Notes: generated from the sequence alone by a model not told the origin. A DNA stretch of 64,000 nt from Maritalea mediterranea (GCF_021568695.1 NZ_JAKGTI010000003.1:212043-276042), one strand, 5' to 3'; shown: positions 34,821-43,707, counted from the stretch's first letter. Numbers and translations are program-made.

Positions 34821-36455
34821 ATGAAGTTTACCACAATGTTCAAAACGGCATCAGCCTTGGCAGTTGTAGCTGCGCTTACTGGCGGTGCCTATGCGGACGA
34901 TCATGTGCATCCAGAGACTGGCGAAAAGCTGGCGGCGGATCAAACATTTACCTATCGTTTGCTCGATGGCCTTCCAACACTTGATCCACAATTGAACGAA
35001 GACGTGTCTGGCTCAGACGTTATTCGCGACTTGTTCGAGGGTTTGTTGAACCAAGATGCCGAGGGCAATTTGATTCCAGGTGTTGCTGAAAGCTGGGAAG
35101 CAAGCGAAGGCAATACTGTTTATACATTTAAATTGCGCGACAATGCCAAATGGTCAAACGGCGATCCTGTAACAGCAGGTGATTTCGTTTATGCATGGCG
35201 CCGCGCTGCAGATCCAGAAACCGCTTCACCATATGCTTGGTATATGGAATTGATGTCACTTGAAAATGGCAAAGAAGTTATTGCTGGCGAAAAAGACCCA
35301 TCAGAATTGGGTGTAGAAGCTGTTGATGATCACACATTGCGTGTGAAATTGACTTCTGCGTTGCCATACTTCCCATCAATGGTGACACACGCCACTACAT
35401 TCCCAACGCACCAAGCAACTATTGAAGAGCATGGTGACGCGTGGACCCGTCCTGAGAATATGGTGTCAAACGGTGCATATGTGTTGACCGAGTGGGTGCT
35501 GAACGAGCGGACCACACGTGAACGCAACGAAATGTACTGGAACAACGACGCGACCATCTTGGATAAGGTTGTGACCTTGGTGATCAACGATGATAACGTG
35601 GCGTTGACACGTTGGCGTGCGGGTGAGTTGGACAAAACAGAAGTTCCAGCAGGTCAATATCCTGCATTGAAGGAGGAGTTCCCAGATCAGGCTCACTCTT
35701 TCCCACGTCTGTGTAACTACTATTACACCTTCAACTTGTCTGATAGCGGCCCGGAAGCCTTTAAAGATGTGCGCGTACGTAAGGCGCTTTCTTATGCGGT
35801 TGACCGTAAAGTGATCACCGACCAAGTGTTGCAAGGTGGCCAGTTCCAAGCTTACACCTTTACACCTGCTGCAACAGCCGGTTTCGAGGTGCCTGATGTT
35901 GACTTCGCTGGTATGACCCAGGCAGAGCGTGACGAAAAGGCAAAAGAACTTCTGGCAGAAGCTGGCTATGGTCCAGATAATCCACTCGAGTTCGATATGC
36001 TTTACAACACTTCTGAAGGCCACAAGCGGATTGCTGTTGCGATCTCGCAAATGTGGAAGCAGAAGTTGGGTGTAGAAGCCACACTTGGCAACATGGAATG
36101 GAAGACATTCCTTGAAACACGCGGCAACCAAGACTTTGAGTTGGCCCGTGGTGCATGGTGCGGTGACTACAACGAAGCATCCACATTCCTGGATCTCTTG
36201 ACCACGCCTTCAGGCTACAATGACGGCAAGTACTCAAATGAGGAAGTCGATCAGTTGATGGCTGATGCGAAAACTGCAGAAAACCCACAAGAAAACTACA
36301 CTCGTGTGGAGCAGATTTTGGCAGAAGAAATGCCTGTGATTCCGGTTTACCACTATACTGGCGTTATGATGCTCAAAGACAACGTGAAAGGTTGGCCTTT
36401 CGAGAACGTTGAGCAAAACTGGTATAGCCGTGACCTTTACAAGGTCGCTGAATAA
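34821..36455 (+). CDS. oppA: Oligopeptide ABC transporter substrate-binding protein
   Basis: 544 residues, SBP family 5, periplasmic. A signal peptide spans about 1-25 (AALTGGAYA-DD). The fold is shown by GLPTLDPQLNEDVSGSDVIR, LFEGLLNQDAEGNLIPGVAESW and KLRDNAKWSNGDPVTAGDFVYAW, the last typical of OppA/MppA. Codon choice differs from the neighbours: CCA, ACA, TCA and GTT are common here, whereas most genes around favour CCG, ACC and GTG. High expression or a separate origin could explain this. First gene of oppA-B-C-DF; a hairpin after its stop may limit read-through. Confidence 0.93.
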   Translation: MKFTTMFKTASALAVVAALTGGAYADDHVHPETGEKLAADQTFTYRLLDGLPTLDPQLNEDVSGSDVIRDLFEGLLNQDAEGNLIPGVAESWEASEGNTVYTFKLRDNAKWSNGDPVTAGDFVYAWRRAADPETASPYAWYMELMSLENGKEVIAGEKDPSELGVEAVDDHTLRVKLTSALPYFPSMVTHATTFPTHQATIEEHGDAWTRPENMVSNGAYVLTEWVLNERTTRERNEMYWNNDATILDKVVTLVINDDNVALTRWRAGELDKTEVPAGQYPALKEEFPDQAHSFPRLCNYYYTFNLSDSGPEAFKDVRVRKALSYAVDRKVITDQVLQGGQFQAYTFTPAATAGFEVPDVDFAGMTQAERDEKAKELLAEAGYGPDNPLEFDMLYNTSEGHKRIAVAISQMWKQKLGVEATLGNMEWKTFLETRGNQDFELARGAWCGDYNEASTFLDLLTTPSGYNDGKYSNEEVDQLMADAKTAENPQENYTRVEQILAEEMPVIPVYHYTGVMMLKDNVKGWPFENVEQNWYSRDLYKVAE

Positions 36456-36466
36456 CCAAATTATCG

Positions 36467-36506
36467 CACCGCGCGGGACCAATAGTCTCGCGCGGTGTTT
36501 CTCTTT
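36467..36506 (+). terminator. Intra-operon stem-loop after oppA
   Basis: CACCGCGCGGGAC/GTCTCGCGCGGTG (36467-36479 with 36485-36497; 13 positions with one mismatch) followed by TTTCTCTTT. It lies between the binding-protein gene and the permease genes, as in many importers where the binding protein is made in excess. Confidence 0.7.
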
Positions 36507-36646
36507 AGTTTGCTGGCTGCATATCGGGGGTTATGTGGCGTTTTGGTCGACTAAAGATTAGGATGTGAAGGCTCGCGCTGCTTGGTATATATTGGTCAAG
36601 TTGCCCAACAAGAGCCCACATTTAGGGAAGCAGGGTTTTACAAAAA

Positions 36647-37594
36647 ATGTTCAGTTTTATTGTCCGACGTGTGGGGTATGCGATTCCCACATTGTTGATT
36701 TTGATTATCGCATCATTTTTGTTGATGTACGCCGCGCCTGGCGGGCCGTTCACGACCGAACGTGCGCTGCCGCCGGAAGTGCTGAAAAACATTCAAGCCC
36801 GCTACGGGTTGGACGATCCGCTGCCAGTGCAAATCTGGAATTATATTTGGAATGTGGTGACCAATTTTGATTTTGGGCCGTCCTTTAAATATCGCGATAA
36901 ATCCGTAAACGACATCATTGCGCAGGGGTTCCCCGTGACATTGACTTACGGGTTCTGGTCATTTGTTTTTGCAGTGATCGTAGGCTTGTCTCTTGGTATC
37001 GTCGCGGCCATCCGTCACAATACCGCAGTTGACTATACTGCTGTTGGTATCTCAATCAGCGCGCAAGTGCTGCCCAACTTTGTAATGGCGCCGATCCTGG
37101 TGTTGATCTTTACACTAGGGCTCTTCAGACTGACCAATGGGCAATATTACCTGCCCGGCGGCGGCTGGAATGGCGGTCAGATTGAATATATCATCATGCC
37201 GGTGATTGCGCTGTCGACCAGCTATATGGCCAATATTGCGCGTCTGGCGCGATCCTCCATGCTGGAAGTTTTGAATTCCAACTTTATTCGCACGGCGAAA
37301 GCCAAGGGGCTTTCTGAGCGGGAAGTCATTTTCAAGCACGCGCTCAAGCCTGCTTTGATGCCGGTCATTTCCTATCTTGGGCCTGCCTTTGTGGGTATGG
37401 CGACCGGTTCTGTGGTTGTGGATTTGTATTTCAGCACCGGTGGTATGGGCCAGTATTTCGTGAACTCTGCCTTTAACCGCGACTATTCCGTGATGATGGG
37501 GATCACCATCTTGATCGGTGTCCTGACCATTACCTTTAACGCCTTGGTTGACATTATCTATGCCTGGCTCGACCCACGCATTCGGTTGTCATAG
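36647..37594 (+). CDS. oppB: Oligopeptide ABC transporter permease OppB
   Basis: 315 residues with six membrane helices. The N-terminus FIVRRVGYAIPTLLILIIAS and PGGPFTTERALPPEVLKNI are standard for OppB. The EAA loop appears as NFIRTAKAKGLSEREVIFKHALKPAL, which contacts the ATPase. Followed by oppC after 11 bases. Confidence 0.94.
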   Translation: MFSFIVRRVGYAIPTLLILIIASFLLMYAAPGGPFTTERALPPEVLKNIQARYGLDDPLPVQIWNYIWNVVTNFDFGPSFKYRDKSVNDIIAQGFPVTLTYGFWSFVFAVIVGLSLGIVAAIRHNTAVDYTAVGISISAQVLPNFVMAPILVLIFTLGLFRLTNGQYYLPGGGWNGGQIEYIIMPVIALSTSYMANIARLARSSMLEVLNSNFIRTAKAKGLSEREVIFKHALKPALMPVISYLGPAFVGMATGSVVVDLYFSTGGMGQYFVNSAFNRDYSVMMGITILIGVLTITFNALVDIIYAWLDPRIRLS

Positions 37595-37605
37595 GAGAGC
37601 AGATC

Positions 37606-38535
37606 ATGATTGTAAAAAGTGAAAAAATGGATGCTCTGGCGGAAAATATCGTGGAGCAACAGGCGATCAAAGGGCGCTCTCTGTGGCAAGATGCGATGGC
37701 GCGCTTTTCCAAAAACAAGGCCGCGGTGACCAGCGTATTTGTGCTGATCTTTATCACGCTCTTGTCCTTTGTCGGGCCGCTCTTTTCGCCCTGGGATTAT
37801 GAGACGATTGACTGGGCGACCATGGGTAATGCGGCGACAATGGGCTATCCGTCCATCGAAACCGGACATTATTTCGGCACGGATGATTTGGGCCGCGATA
37901 TTTTTGCCCGCACAATGCAGGGCACACAAATCTCACTGACGGTTGGCTTTCTGGGCGCCGCAGTGGCGGTGATTGTGGGCACGCTATACGGCGCGATCTC
38001 CGGCTATGTCGGTGGCGCGCTGGACAACTTTATGATGCGGGTTGTCGACCTGTTGTTGTCTGTGCCTTACATGTTCGTGTTGATCCTGTTGTTGGTGGTG
38101 TTTGGCCGGTCGTTGGAAATGCTATTTGTGGGGATCGGGCTATTCGCCTGGATGGATATGGCGCGTATTGTGCGTGGCCAGACCTTGTCGATTAAGAATA
38201 AGGAATTCATCGAAGCGGCGATTGCTTCCGGTGTGGGCAGCTTCACGATCATTATGCGCCACATTGTGCCCAATTTGTTGGGTGTGGTGATTGTCTATGC
38301 TTCCTTGTTGGTTCCAGCCTTGATTTTGACCGAAAGCTTTATCTCGTTCCTGGGCCTGGGCGTTCAAGAACCGATGACCTCTTGGGGCGCGCTGATTAAT
38401 GAGGGCGCAAAAACCATGCAATATGGGGTGATCTGGCAACTGGCCTTCCCCTTGGGTTTCTTCATTGTGGGTCTGTTTTGTTTCTTTTTCATTGGTGATG
38501 GGTTGCGCGACGCGCTTGACCCAAAAGACCGCTAG
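37606..38535 (+). CDS. oppC: Oligopeptide ABC transporter permease OppC
   Basis: 309 residues, six helices. N-terminal cytoplasmic segment SLWQDAMARFSKNKAAVTS, then HYFGTDDLGRDIFARTMQG, a strongly conserved OppC/DppC motif, and the EAA loop EFIEAAIASGVGSFTIIMRH. It pairs with OppB to form the membrane channel. A 100-base gap with a small ORF follows before the fused ATPase gene. Confidence 0.94.
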   Translation: MIVKSEKMDALAENIVEQQAIKGRSLWQDAMARFSKNKAAVTSVFVLIFITLLSFVGPLFSPWDYETIDWATMGNAATMGYPSIETGHYFGTDDLGRDIFARTMQGTQISLTVGFLGAAVAVIVGTLYGAISGYVGGALDNFMMRVVDLLLSVPYMFVLILLLVVFGRSLEMLFVGIGLFAWMDMARIVRGQTLSIKNKEFIEAAIASGVGSFTIIMRHIVPNLLGVVIVYASLLVPALILTESFISFLGLGVQEPMTSWGALINEGAKTMQYGVIWQLAFPLGFFIVGLFCFFFIGDGLRDALDPKDR

Positions 38536-38543
38536 GAGGGGTG

Positions 38544-38639
38544 ATGACATTATTCAAACTTTGTCATCTGCCTTCGAATGGCAGTGGCACCATGAGTAAA
38601 CAAACTAAAACAATGCCCAATCGGGAGATGACAGCATGA
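38544..38639 (+). CDS. Small ORF (31 aa) between oppC and oppDF
   Basis: An ATG at 38544 preceded by AGGAGGGG, the best ribosome site in the operon, opens 31 codons (starting [15 protein letters not shown]) and stops at TGA 38637-38639, overlapping the oppDF start as ATGA. I recognise no family. It may be a coupling leader that delivers ribosomes to oppDF, or a chance frame left by a start-site shift. Confidence 0.35.
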   Translation: MTLFKLCHLPSNGSGTMSKQTKTMPNREMTA

Positions 38640-40474
38640 GTGAAGCTGATCAAAATACAGTATTGCAGGTGAAAGACCTGAATGTGTCTTTTGACACGCC
38701 TGATGGTCAGGTGGATGCGGTGCGCGGTGTAAATCTGCACATAAACCGCGGCGAATGCCTGGGCATTGTGGGGGAATCCGGGTCTGGCAAAAGCCAAACC
38801 TTTATGACCGCTATGGGCCTTTTGGCCAATAATGGTAAAGCCACAGGCGATGTTCTGTTTCACGGCAAATCCATTTTGGGTATGCCGGTGCAGCAACTGA
38901 ACAAAATTCGTGGTCGTTATATGAGCATGATCTTTCAGGATCCGCTCACCAGCCTGACGCCGCATATGACGGTGGCAGCACAAATGAAAGAAGTGCTGGA
39001 GCTGCATACGGATGTGCGCGGCGATGCCGCCACCAAAAAGAGCCTTGAATGGCTGGAGCGGGTGCATATTTCAGATGCCAAACGGCGGCTGGACCAATAT
39101 CCGCATGAATTGTCTGGTGGCATGCGCCAACGGGTGATGATTGCCATGTCCATGCTGTGTGAGCCTGAGTTGCTGATTGCTGATGAGCCGACCACGGCCC
39201 TCGACGTGACCGTGCAGGCAGAAATCCTCGACTTGATGGACGAGTTGAAAAAGCACAGCAACACCGCCATCGCGCTGATTACCCACGATATGGGGGTTGT
39301 GGCCCGCATGTGTGACCGTATTCAGGTGATGAAGGACGGGGTTTATGTGGAAGAAGGCACAGCCGACGACATTTTTTATAATCCGCAACATGATTATACA
39401 AAAATGCTGCTGGATGCGATGCCGCGCATTGACCAGCCGGATAAGGCGACCAATCGCAAGCTCAAAGAATATGAAGAAAAAGGGCGCGATCAGAACTTCC
39501 TGAAAGTTGATGATGTGCGAGTTGAGTTCGACATCAAAGTGCACGAGGGCCTTTGGCCCAAACGTATGCCACTTAAAGCAGTAGACGGAGTTAGCTTCAC
39601 CCTGCGTCCCGGCGAAACGCTGGGCATTGTGGGCGAGAGCGGGTGTGGTAAATCCACCTTGGCCCGCGCGGTGCTCCAGCTTATTCCGCCGACCGCCGGG
39701 GCAGTCAGCTGGCTTGGTAGCCCGCTTTCCGGGCTCAACCGCAAGGAATTGAACAAGAAGCGCAAAGATTTGCAAATCGTGTTTCAGGATCCTTTGGCCA
39801 GCCTTGATCCGCGCATGACCATTGCCGATTCCATCATGGAGCCGCTGCAAACATTCCGCCCCGACATGTCACGTAAAGACATGAAGGCCAAGGTTGCGCA
39901 GATGATGGAACGCGTGGGCCTGCCCCAGCACATGATCAACCGTTATCCGCATGAGCTTTCCGGTGGCCAGAACCAGCGTGTGGGCATTGCCCGGGCGATG
40001 ATTATGGAGCCCAAGCTGGTGGTGTGTGATGAGGCGGTGTCGGCGCTGGATGTGTCCATTCAAGCGCAGATCATTGAGTTGTTGATGGATTTGCAGGAAG
40101 ATTTTGATCTGTCCTTGCTGTTCATCTCCCACGATTTGTCTGTGGTGCGTGAGATTTCGCACCGGATCATGGTGCTTTATCTCGGGCGCATTGTGGAGCT
40201 GGCGGACCGGCACGAGATCTATAAAGATCCGCGCCATCCGTACACCAAGCAATTGATTTCGGCGGTGCCGATTCCCGACCCGAAAATTGAACGGGCGCGC
40301 GAGCGGATCAAGTTGCCGGGTGAATTGCCGTCGCCTATGGACCCCACAGCGAAACTGCGCTTTTTGCCCTCCAAGATTGAGGCTAATCAGCTCGACTATG
40401 TGCCGCGGCTGGATGAGGTGAAACCCGGACACTATGTGGCCGAACATGATGAGCTTGATAAGCTGATCGTATAA
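38636..40474 (+). CDS. Fused oligopeptide ABC transporter ATPase (OppD-OppF in one chain)
   Basis: 612 residues with two complete ATPase modules. Module 1 (about 8-270): Walker A GESGSGKS at 46-53, signature ELSGGMRQR, Walker [14 protein letters not shown]-loop THDMGV. Module 2 (about 285-545): [17 protein letters not shown] and [12 protein letters not shown], where DEP is DEA. Each module ends with the OppD/OppF oligopeptide C-terminal region ([12 protein letters not shown] and [12 protein letters not shown]). The N-half resembles OppD, the C-half OppF. Fusion fixes a 1:1 ratio and removes the need for separate genes; similar double ATPases are known (YejF, GsiA). Confidence 0.92.
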   Translation: MSEADQNTVLQVKDLNVSFDTPDGQVDAVRGVNLHINRGECLGIVGESGSGKSQTFMTAMGLLANNGKATGDVLFHGKSILGMPVQQLNKIRGRYMSMIFQDPLTSLTPHMTVAAQMKEVLELHTDVRGDAATKKSLEWLERVHISDAKRRLDQYPHELSGGMRQRVMIAMSMLCEPELLIADEPTTALDVTVQAEILDLMDELKKHSNTAIALITHDMGVVARMCDRIQVMKDGVYVEEGTADDIFYNPQHDYTKMLLDAMPRIDQPDKATNRKLKEYEEKGRDQNFLKVDDVRVEFDIKVHEGLWPKRMPLKAVDGVSFTLRPGETLGIVGESGCGKSTLARAVLQLIPPTAGAVSWLGSPLSGLNRKELNKKRKDLQIVFQDPLASLDPRMTIADSIMEPLQTFRPDMSRKDMKAKVAQMMERVGLPQHMINRYPHELSGGQNQRVGIARAMIMEPKLVVCDEAVSALDVSIQAQIIELLMDLQEDFDLSLLFISHDLSVVREISHRIMVLYLGRIVELADRHEIYKDPRHPYTKQLISAVPIPDPKIERARERIKLPGELPSPMDPTAKLRFLPSKIEANQLDYVPRLDEVKPGHYVAEHDELDKLIV

Positions 40475-40482
40475 ACATGGCG

Positions 40483-40502
40483 GGGCGCGGTGGACCGCGC
40501 CC
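40483..40502 (+). terminator. GC-rich hairpin after oppDF
   Basis: GGGCGCGG-TGGA-CCGCGCCC, a perfect 8-bp stem 9 bases after the oppDF stop. No U-tract follows (TTGGCC), so it is either a weak terminator or a 3' stabiliser. Confidence 0.45.
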
Positions 40503-40568
40503 TTGGCCGCTTGGGCCGAATTTGCGCAGATTGGGAGCCAGATTTGCGTGTTTTGGCGCAATTGGGCG

Positions 40569-40596
40569 TTGACAAGCGGGAAAATTCTTCATAGTT
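40569..40596 (+). promoter_or_regulatory. Possible promoter of rpmJ
   Basis: A perfect TTGACA at 40569-40574 with a weak -10 (CATAGT or ATAGTT) 15-16 bases downstream, about 60 bases before the L36 ATG. Confidence 0.4.
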
Positions 40597-40656
40597 TCCA
40601 GCCAACTTATGCGGCGCCGGTGGCGCCTCTTTTTATGAATGTAAAGGGTGACCGGA

Positions 40657-40782
40657 ATGAAAATCAAAAATTCCATCAAGGCGTTGCGCACCCGGCATCG
40701 CGACAATAAGGTCGTTCGCCGTCGCGGTCGCATCTATATCATTAACAAGGTGAACAAGCGGTTCAAAGCTCGTCAGGGCTAA
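40657..40782 (+). CDS. rpmJ: 50S ribosomal protein L36
   Basis: 41 residues ([10 protein letters not shown]...RFKARQG), highly basic. It has none of the Cys/His zinc ligands of the 37-38-residue L36, so it is the zinc-free 41-residue form standard in alphaproteobacteria. Stand-alone gene between its own candidate promoter and a strong terminator. Confidence 0.95.
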   Translation: MKIKNSIKALRTRHRDNKVVRRRGRIYIINKVNKRFKARQG

Positions 40783-40810
40783 GCGCTTTACACAATGTTG
40801 CAAAAGTTTA

Positions 40811-40838
40811 AGGTCGGTGCTTGTCACCGACCTTTTTC
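40811..40838 (+). terminator. Rho-independent terminator of rpmJ
   Basis: AGGTCGGTG-CTTGT-CACCGACCT with a perfect 9-bp stem, then TTTTTCTTT; 28 bases after the rpmJ stop. Confidence 0.9.
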
Positions 40839-40853
40839 TTTGTCCAAGCGATA

Positions 40854-41894
40854 ATGGAGTGCCCCTTGAAGCTGTTTTTCTCGCCAGACCAAATGGCCCA
40901 CAATCCGCAAAAAGAAATTTCAGATGGGAAGTTGGTGGATGCGGTTGAAACGCCCCAGCGCGCCCAAATGGTGTTCGAGGCATTGAAGGATGTTGCCGGG
41001 GTGACCCATGCCGACATGCAGGATTTTGGTCGTAAACCGATCGAACAAGTCCATGACACAGGCTATATCGACTTCTTGCACGCCTTTGGCGACCTCTGGG
41101 TTGAAGCGGGACGGGAGGGCGAGGGGTTTCCTTTCGTCTGGCCCGGGCGTGACTTTCGCACCGATAAGGTGCCGCATCATCTTGATGGTAAGCTGGGGCA
41201 TTATAGCTTTGATGCGGGCACACCGCTCACAGGCAAAACCTATGGCGCGGCCTATGCCTCAGCCCAAAGCGCATTGAATGGCGCTGACGCGCTGCTCAGG
41301 GGCGATGGTGCGGCCTTTTCACTGTGTCGACCACCTGGTCATCATGCGGGCAAGGATTATTATGGTGGCTATTGCTTTTTCAACAATGCAGCCATCGCGG
41401 CGCAATATTTTCGCGATCAGGGCGCCGCGCGCGTGTCTATTTTTGATGTCGACTATCACCATGGCAACGGCACGCAATCTATCTTTTATCACCGCAACGA
41501 TGTGCAATTCCTCTCGGTTCATGCTGACCCGCTTGAGGAGTATCCTTATTTCCTCGGCCATGCGGACGAGCGCGGCACCGGCATGGGCGAAGGGTTTAAT
41601 TTCAACTATCCTTTGCCGCTGGGCACTGAAGCGCCGACGTTTTTGCACCAAATTCAGCAAGGGCTTACGGAGATCGATCGATATGATCCTGACTATTTGG
41701 TGATCTCGCTGGGCGTGGATTTCTTTGAAGGTGACCCGATTTCCCAATTCAAGTTGACCCATCCAGATATGACCAAGGTGGGCGCCCTGTTGCGCACCAA
41801 CAGGCCCACCCTGTTTGTGATGGAAGGTGGCTATGCGGTTGGCGATCTGGGCCGCAATGTCGCGGCGATCATTGCTGGCTTTTTGTTAGATTAG
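40854..41894 (+). CDS. Histone deacetylase superfamily protein, acetylpolyamine amidohydrolase-like
   Basis: 346 residues from ATG 40854. A TTG at 40866 is an alternative, since GGAG lies six bases before it and translation would start K-L-F-F-S-P-D, like many relatives. Zn-dependent deacetylase: CRPPGHHAGKDYYGGYCFFNNAA holds the His-His relay, IFDVDYHHGNGTQSIFY two zinc ligands and VISLGVDFFEGDP the last Asp; EGGYAVGDLG provides the catalytic Tyr. The family removes acetyl groups from polyamines or other amides rather than from histones. The position after a peptide importer and L36 gives no clear pathway. Confidence 0.85.
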   Translation: MECPLKLFFSPDQMAHNPQKEISDGKLVDAVETPQRAQMVFEALKDVAGVTHADMQDFGRKPIEQVHDTGYIDFLHAFGDLWVEAGREGEGFPFVWPGRDFRTDKVPHHLDGKLGHYSFDAGTPLTGKTYGAAYASAQSALNGADALLRGDGAAFSLCRPPGHHAGKDYYGGYCFFNNAAIAAQYFRDQGAARVSIFDVDYHHGNGTQSIFYHRNDVQFLSVHADPLEEYPYFLGHADERGTGMGEGFNFNYPLPLGTEAPTFLHQIQQGLTEIDRYDPDYLVISLGVDFFEGDPISQFKLTHPDMTKVGALLRTNRPTLFVMEGGYAVGDLGRNVAAIIAGFLLD

Positions 41895-41915
41895 GGTGCA
41901 GCGGAAGTTGTTCGT

Positions 41916-41934
41916 TTGCCTATATTTTAGGCAA
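41916..41934 (+). promoter_or_regulatory. Inverted repeat 1 upstream of amt
   Basis: TTGCCTATATTTTAGGCAA: perfect 7-base arms TTGCCTA/TAGGCAA around a five-base centre. The same arms recur at 42029. It is not the NtrC box (TGCACC-N5-GGTGCA) known for this pathway. Confidence 0.45.
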
Positions 41935-42028
41935 TTGCGCTAAAAGCGCCGGATTAGTTGACTTCAACCGAACTGCAAAATAGTTAACAGGCTTTTAATC
42001 TTACGCGGAATACGGCATTATTCTCTGG

Positions 42029-42046
42029 TTGCCTAATTATTAGGCA
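42029..42046 (+). promoter_or_regulatory. Inverted repeat 2 upstream of amt
   Basis: TTGCCTAATTATTAGGCA: arms TGCCTAA/TTAGGCA, ending 18 bases before the amt ATG. It shares GCCTA...TAGGC with repeat 1; centres are 113 bases apart. The amt Shine-Dalgarno (GGGGGGAG) is outside the repeat, so simple SD masking is unlikely. Confidence 0.45.
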
Positions 42047-42064
42047 GGAGCCATTGGGGGGAGA

Positions 42065-43276
42065 ATGATGGTAGCAGCAGATACGAGTTGGATTCTTGTG
42101 GCATCAGCACTGGTGTTGTTGATGACCTTGCCGGGGCTGGCCTTGTTTTATGCGGGGTTGGTGCAGGCAAAAAACATATTGTCGGTGCTCATGCACTGTA
42201 TGGCGATCGCATGTGTCGCCTCTATTTTGTGGGTCGTGGCGGGCTATTCGCTGGCCTTTACGCCAGGCAATGCGTGGCTGGGCGACTTCAGTCGCTTTGG
42301 TTTGGCCGGGCTTGAACGCGATGGCCTCAGCGGCACCATCCCTGAAAGTCTTTGGATCATGTTTCAGATGACCTTTGCGGTGATCACCCCGGCTTTGATG
42401 GTGGGCGCCTTTGTGGAGCGCATCAAATTTTCCGCTGTGTTGATTATATCCGGCGCCTGGCTGATGCTGGTTTATGTGCCGGTGACCCATTGGGTCTGGG
42501 GTGGCGGCTGGCTGGCCCAGATGGGTGTGATTGATTTTGCGGGCGGCATCGTGGTCCACGTCACAGCGGGTGTTTCCGCAGCTGTCATTGCCGTGGCGTT
42601 GGGGCCACGAGATGGCTTTCCCAAAAATGTACGACCGCCGCATGCACCATGGATGGTGATGGTGGGGGCGTGTCTGCTGTGGGTTGGCTGGTTCGGCTTT
42701 AACGGTGGCAGTGCTGTTGCCGCTGATGGCAATGCCAGCATGGCGATTTTGGTCACGCACCTTTCCGCCGCCACCGCTTCATTGGTCTGGATGGTCATTG
42801 AGTGGGTGCGCTTTGGCAAACCCAGCATTGTCGGCATTGTCACTGGCACGATTGCGGGCCTTGCAACCATTACCCCAGCCTCCGGCTCTGTGGGGCCGGT
42901 TGGCGGTATTGTGCTGGGTTTTGTGGGCGGTGCCGTGTGTTTTTATGCGGTGGACTTGGTCAAACACCGGTTCAAAATCGACGATTCTTTGGACGTGTTG
43001 GCCGTGCATGGCATTGGCGGGGCCACCGGCACCCTACTGGTGGCGCTGTTGCTGGCGTTCGGGCCAGGCGCGGTTGGCTACGCTGAAGGGCAAAGCGCCT
43101 TTGGTCAGCTCGGCGTTCAGTTTGTCGGGGTTGCAGCCACAGCCATCTGGTCGCTGCTTGTCACTCTTATATTGGTGTGGTTGACTAAAAAGCTGGTTGG
43201 TCTGCGGGTCGATCAAGATGCAGAAACATCCGGTCTTGATTTGATGGTTCATGGCGAAACCGGATATCGGCACTAG
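42065..43276 (+). CDS. amtB: Ammonium transporter (Amt/MEP/Rh family)
   Basis: 403 residues, 11 membrane helices. Strong GGGGGGAG before the ATG (ATGATG, so the start could be 42068). The conserved Asp is in VIDFAGGIVVHVTAG together with the first pore His, and the second pore His is in VLAVHGIGGATGTLL; the outer Phe gate is in MFQMTFAVITPALM. It has no cleaved signal sequence of the enteric AmtB type; the N-terminus runs straight into helix 1. glnK follows 9 bases later, so GlnK docking on AmtB is likely. Gene order amt-glnK is the reverse of the more common glnK-amtB. Confidence 0.94.
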   Translation: MMVAADTSWILVASALVLLMTLPGLALFYAGLVQAKNILSVLMHCMAIACVASILWVVAGYSLAFTPGNAWLGDFSRFGLAGLERDGLSGTIPESLWIMFQMTFAVITPALMVGAFVERIKFSAVLIISGAWLMLVYVPVTHWVWGGGWLAQMGVIDFAGGIVVHVTAGVSAAVIAVALGPRDGFPKNVRPPHAPWMVMVGACLLWVGWFGFNGGSAVAADGNASMAILVTHLSAATASLVWMVIEWVRFGKPSIVGIVTGTIAGLATITPASGSVGPVGGIVLGFVGGAVCFYAVDLVKHRFKIDDSLDVLAVHGIGGATGTLLVALLLAFGPGAVGYAEGQSAFGQLGVQFVGVAATAIWSLLVTLILVWLTKKLVGLRVDQDAETSGLDLMVHGETGYRH

Positions 43277-43285
43277 GGGGGAATT

Positions 43286-43624
43286 ATGAAATATATTATT
43301 GCGATGATTAAGCCGCATAAGCTGGAAGAAGTACGTGAAGCGATGGGGGCATTGGACATTCATGGCATGACCGTGACTGAGGTGCGTGGCTATGGCCGCC
43401 AGCGCGGCCACACCGAGATTTATCGCGGCGCAGAATATGAAATCTCCTATGTGCCGAAGTTAAAATTGGAGATTGCCGTGGCGGCGGACAAGGTAGAGCC
43501 CGCCATGGAGGCCATTCGCAACGCGGCAACCGAAGGTAAAATCGGTGACGGCAAGATCTTTGTGCTGGATCTGGAACAGGCGGTGCGGGTGCGCACCGGC
43601 GAAACCGGCGACGAGGCGCTATAG
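43286..43624 (+). CDS. glnK: PII signal protein GlnK
   Basis: 112 residues. KYIIAMIKPHKLEEVREAM starts the fold; the T-loop GHTEIYRGAEYEISYVPK carries Tyr51, the uridylylation site, and Tyr46. VEPAMEAIRNAATEGKIGDGKIFV is the B-loop with ATP/2-oxoglutarate residues. Senses nitrogen and energy status and plugs AmtB when nitrogen is plentiful. Coupled to amt; the name GlnK rather than GlnB follows from that linkage. Confidence 0.95.
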   Translation: MKYIIAMIKPHKLEEVREAMGALDIHGMTVTEVRGYGRQRGHTEIYRGAEYEISYVPKLKLEIAVAADKVEPAMEAIRNAATEGKIGDGKIFVLDLEQAVRVRTGETGDEAL

Positions 43625-43653
43625 CGGCTTAAACACTTCTTGCCCTACAAACG

Positions 43654-43690
43654 AAAATGCCCGCCAATGTTTTGGCGGGCATTTTGATTT
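43654..43690. terminator. Bidirectional terminator between glnK and pyk
   Basis: AAAATGCCCGCCA-ATGTTT-TGGCGGGCATTTT, a 13-bp stem whose A-rich and T-rich flanks serve both strands; 30 bases after glnK and 18 before the pyk end. Confidence 0.9.
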
Positions 43691-43707
43691 TTGCTTGGCG
43701 CGTTCGC

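Noticed and set aside
36565..36870. 101-codon frame overlapping the start of oppB
   Set aside because: Shifted frame inside oppB; no family, no ribosome site.
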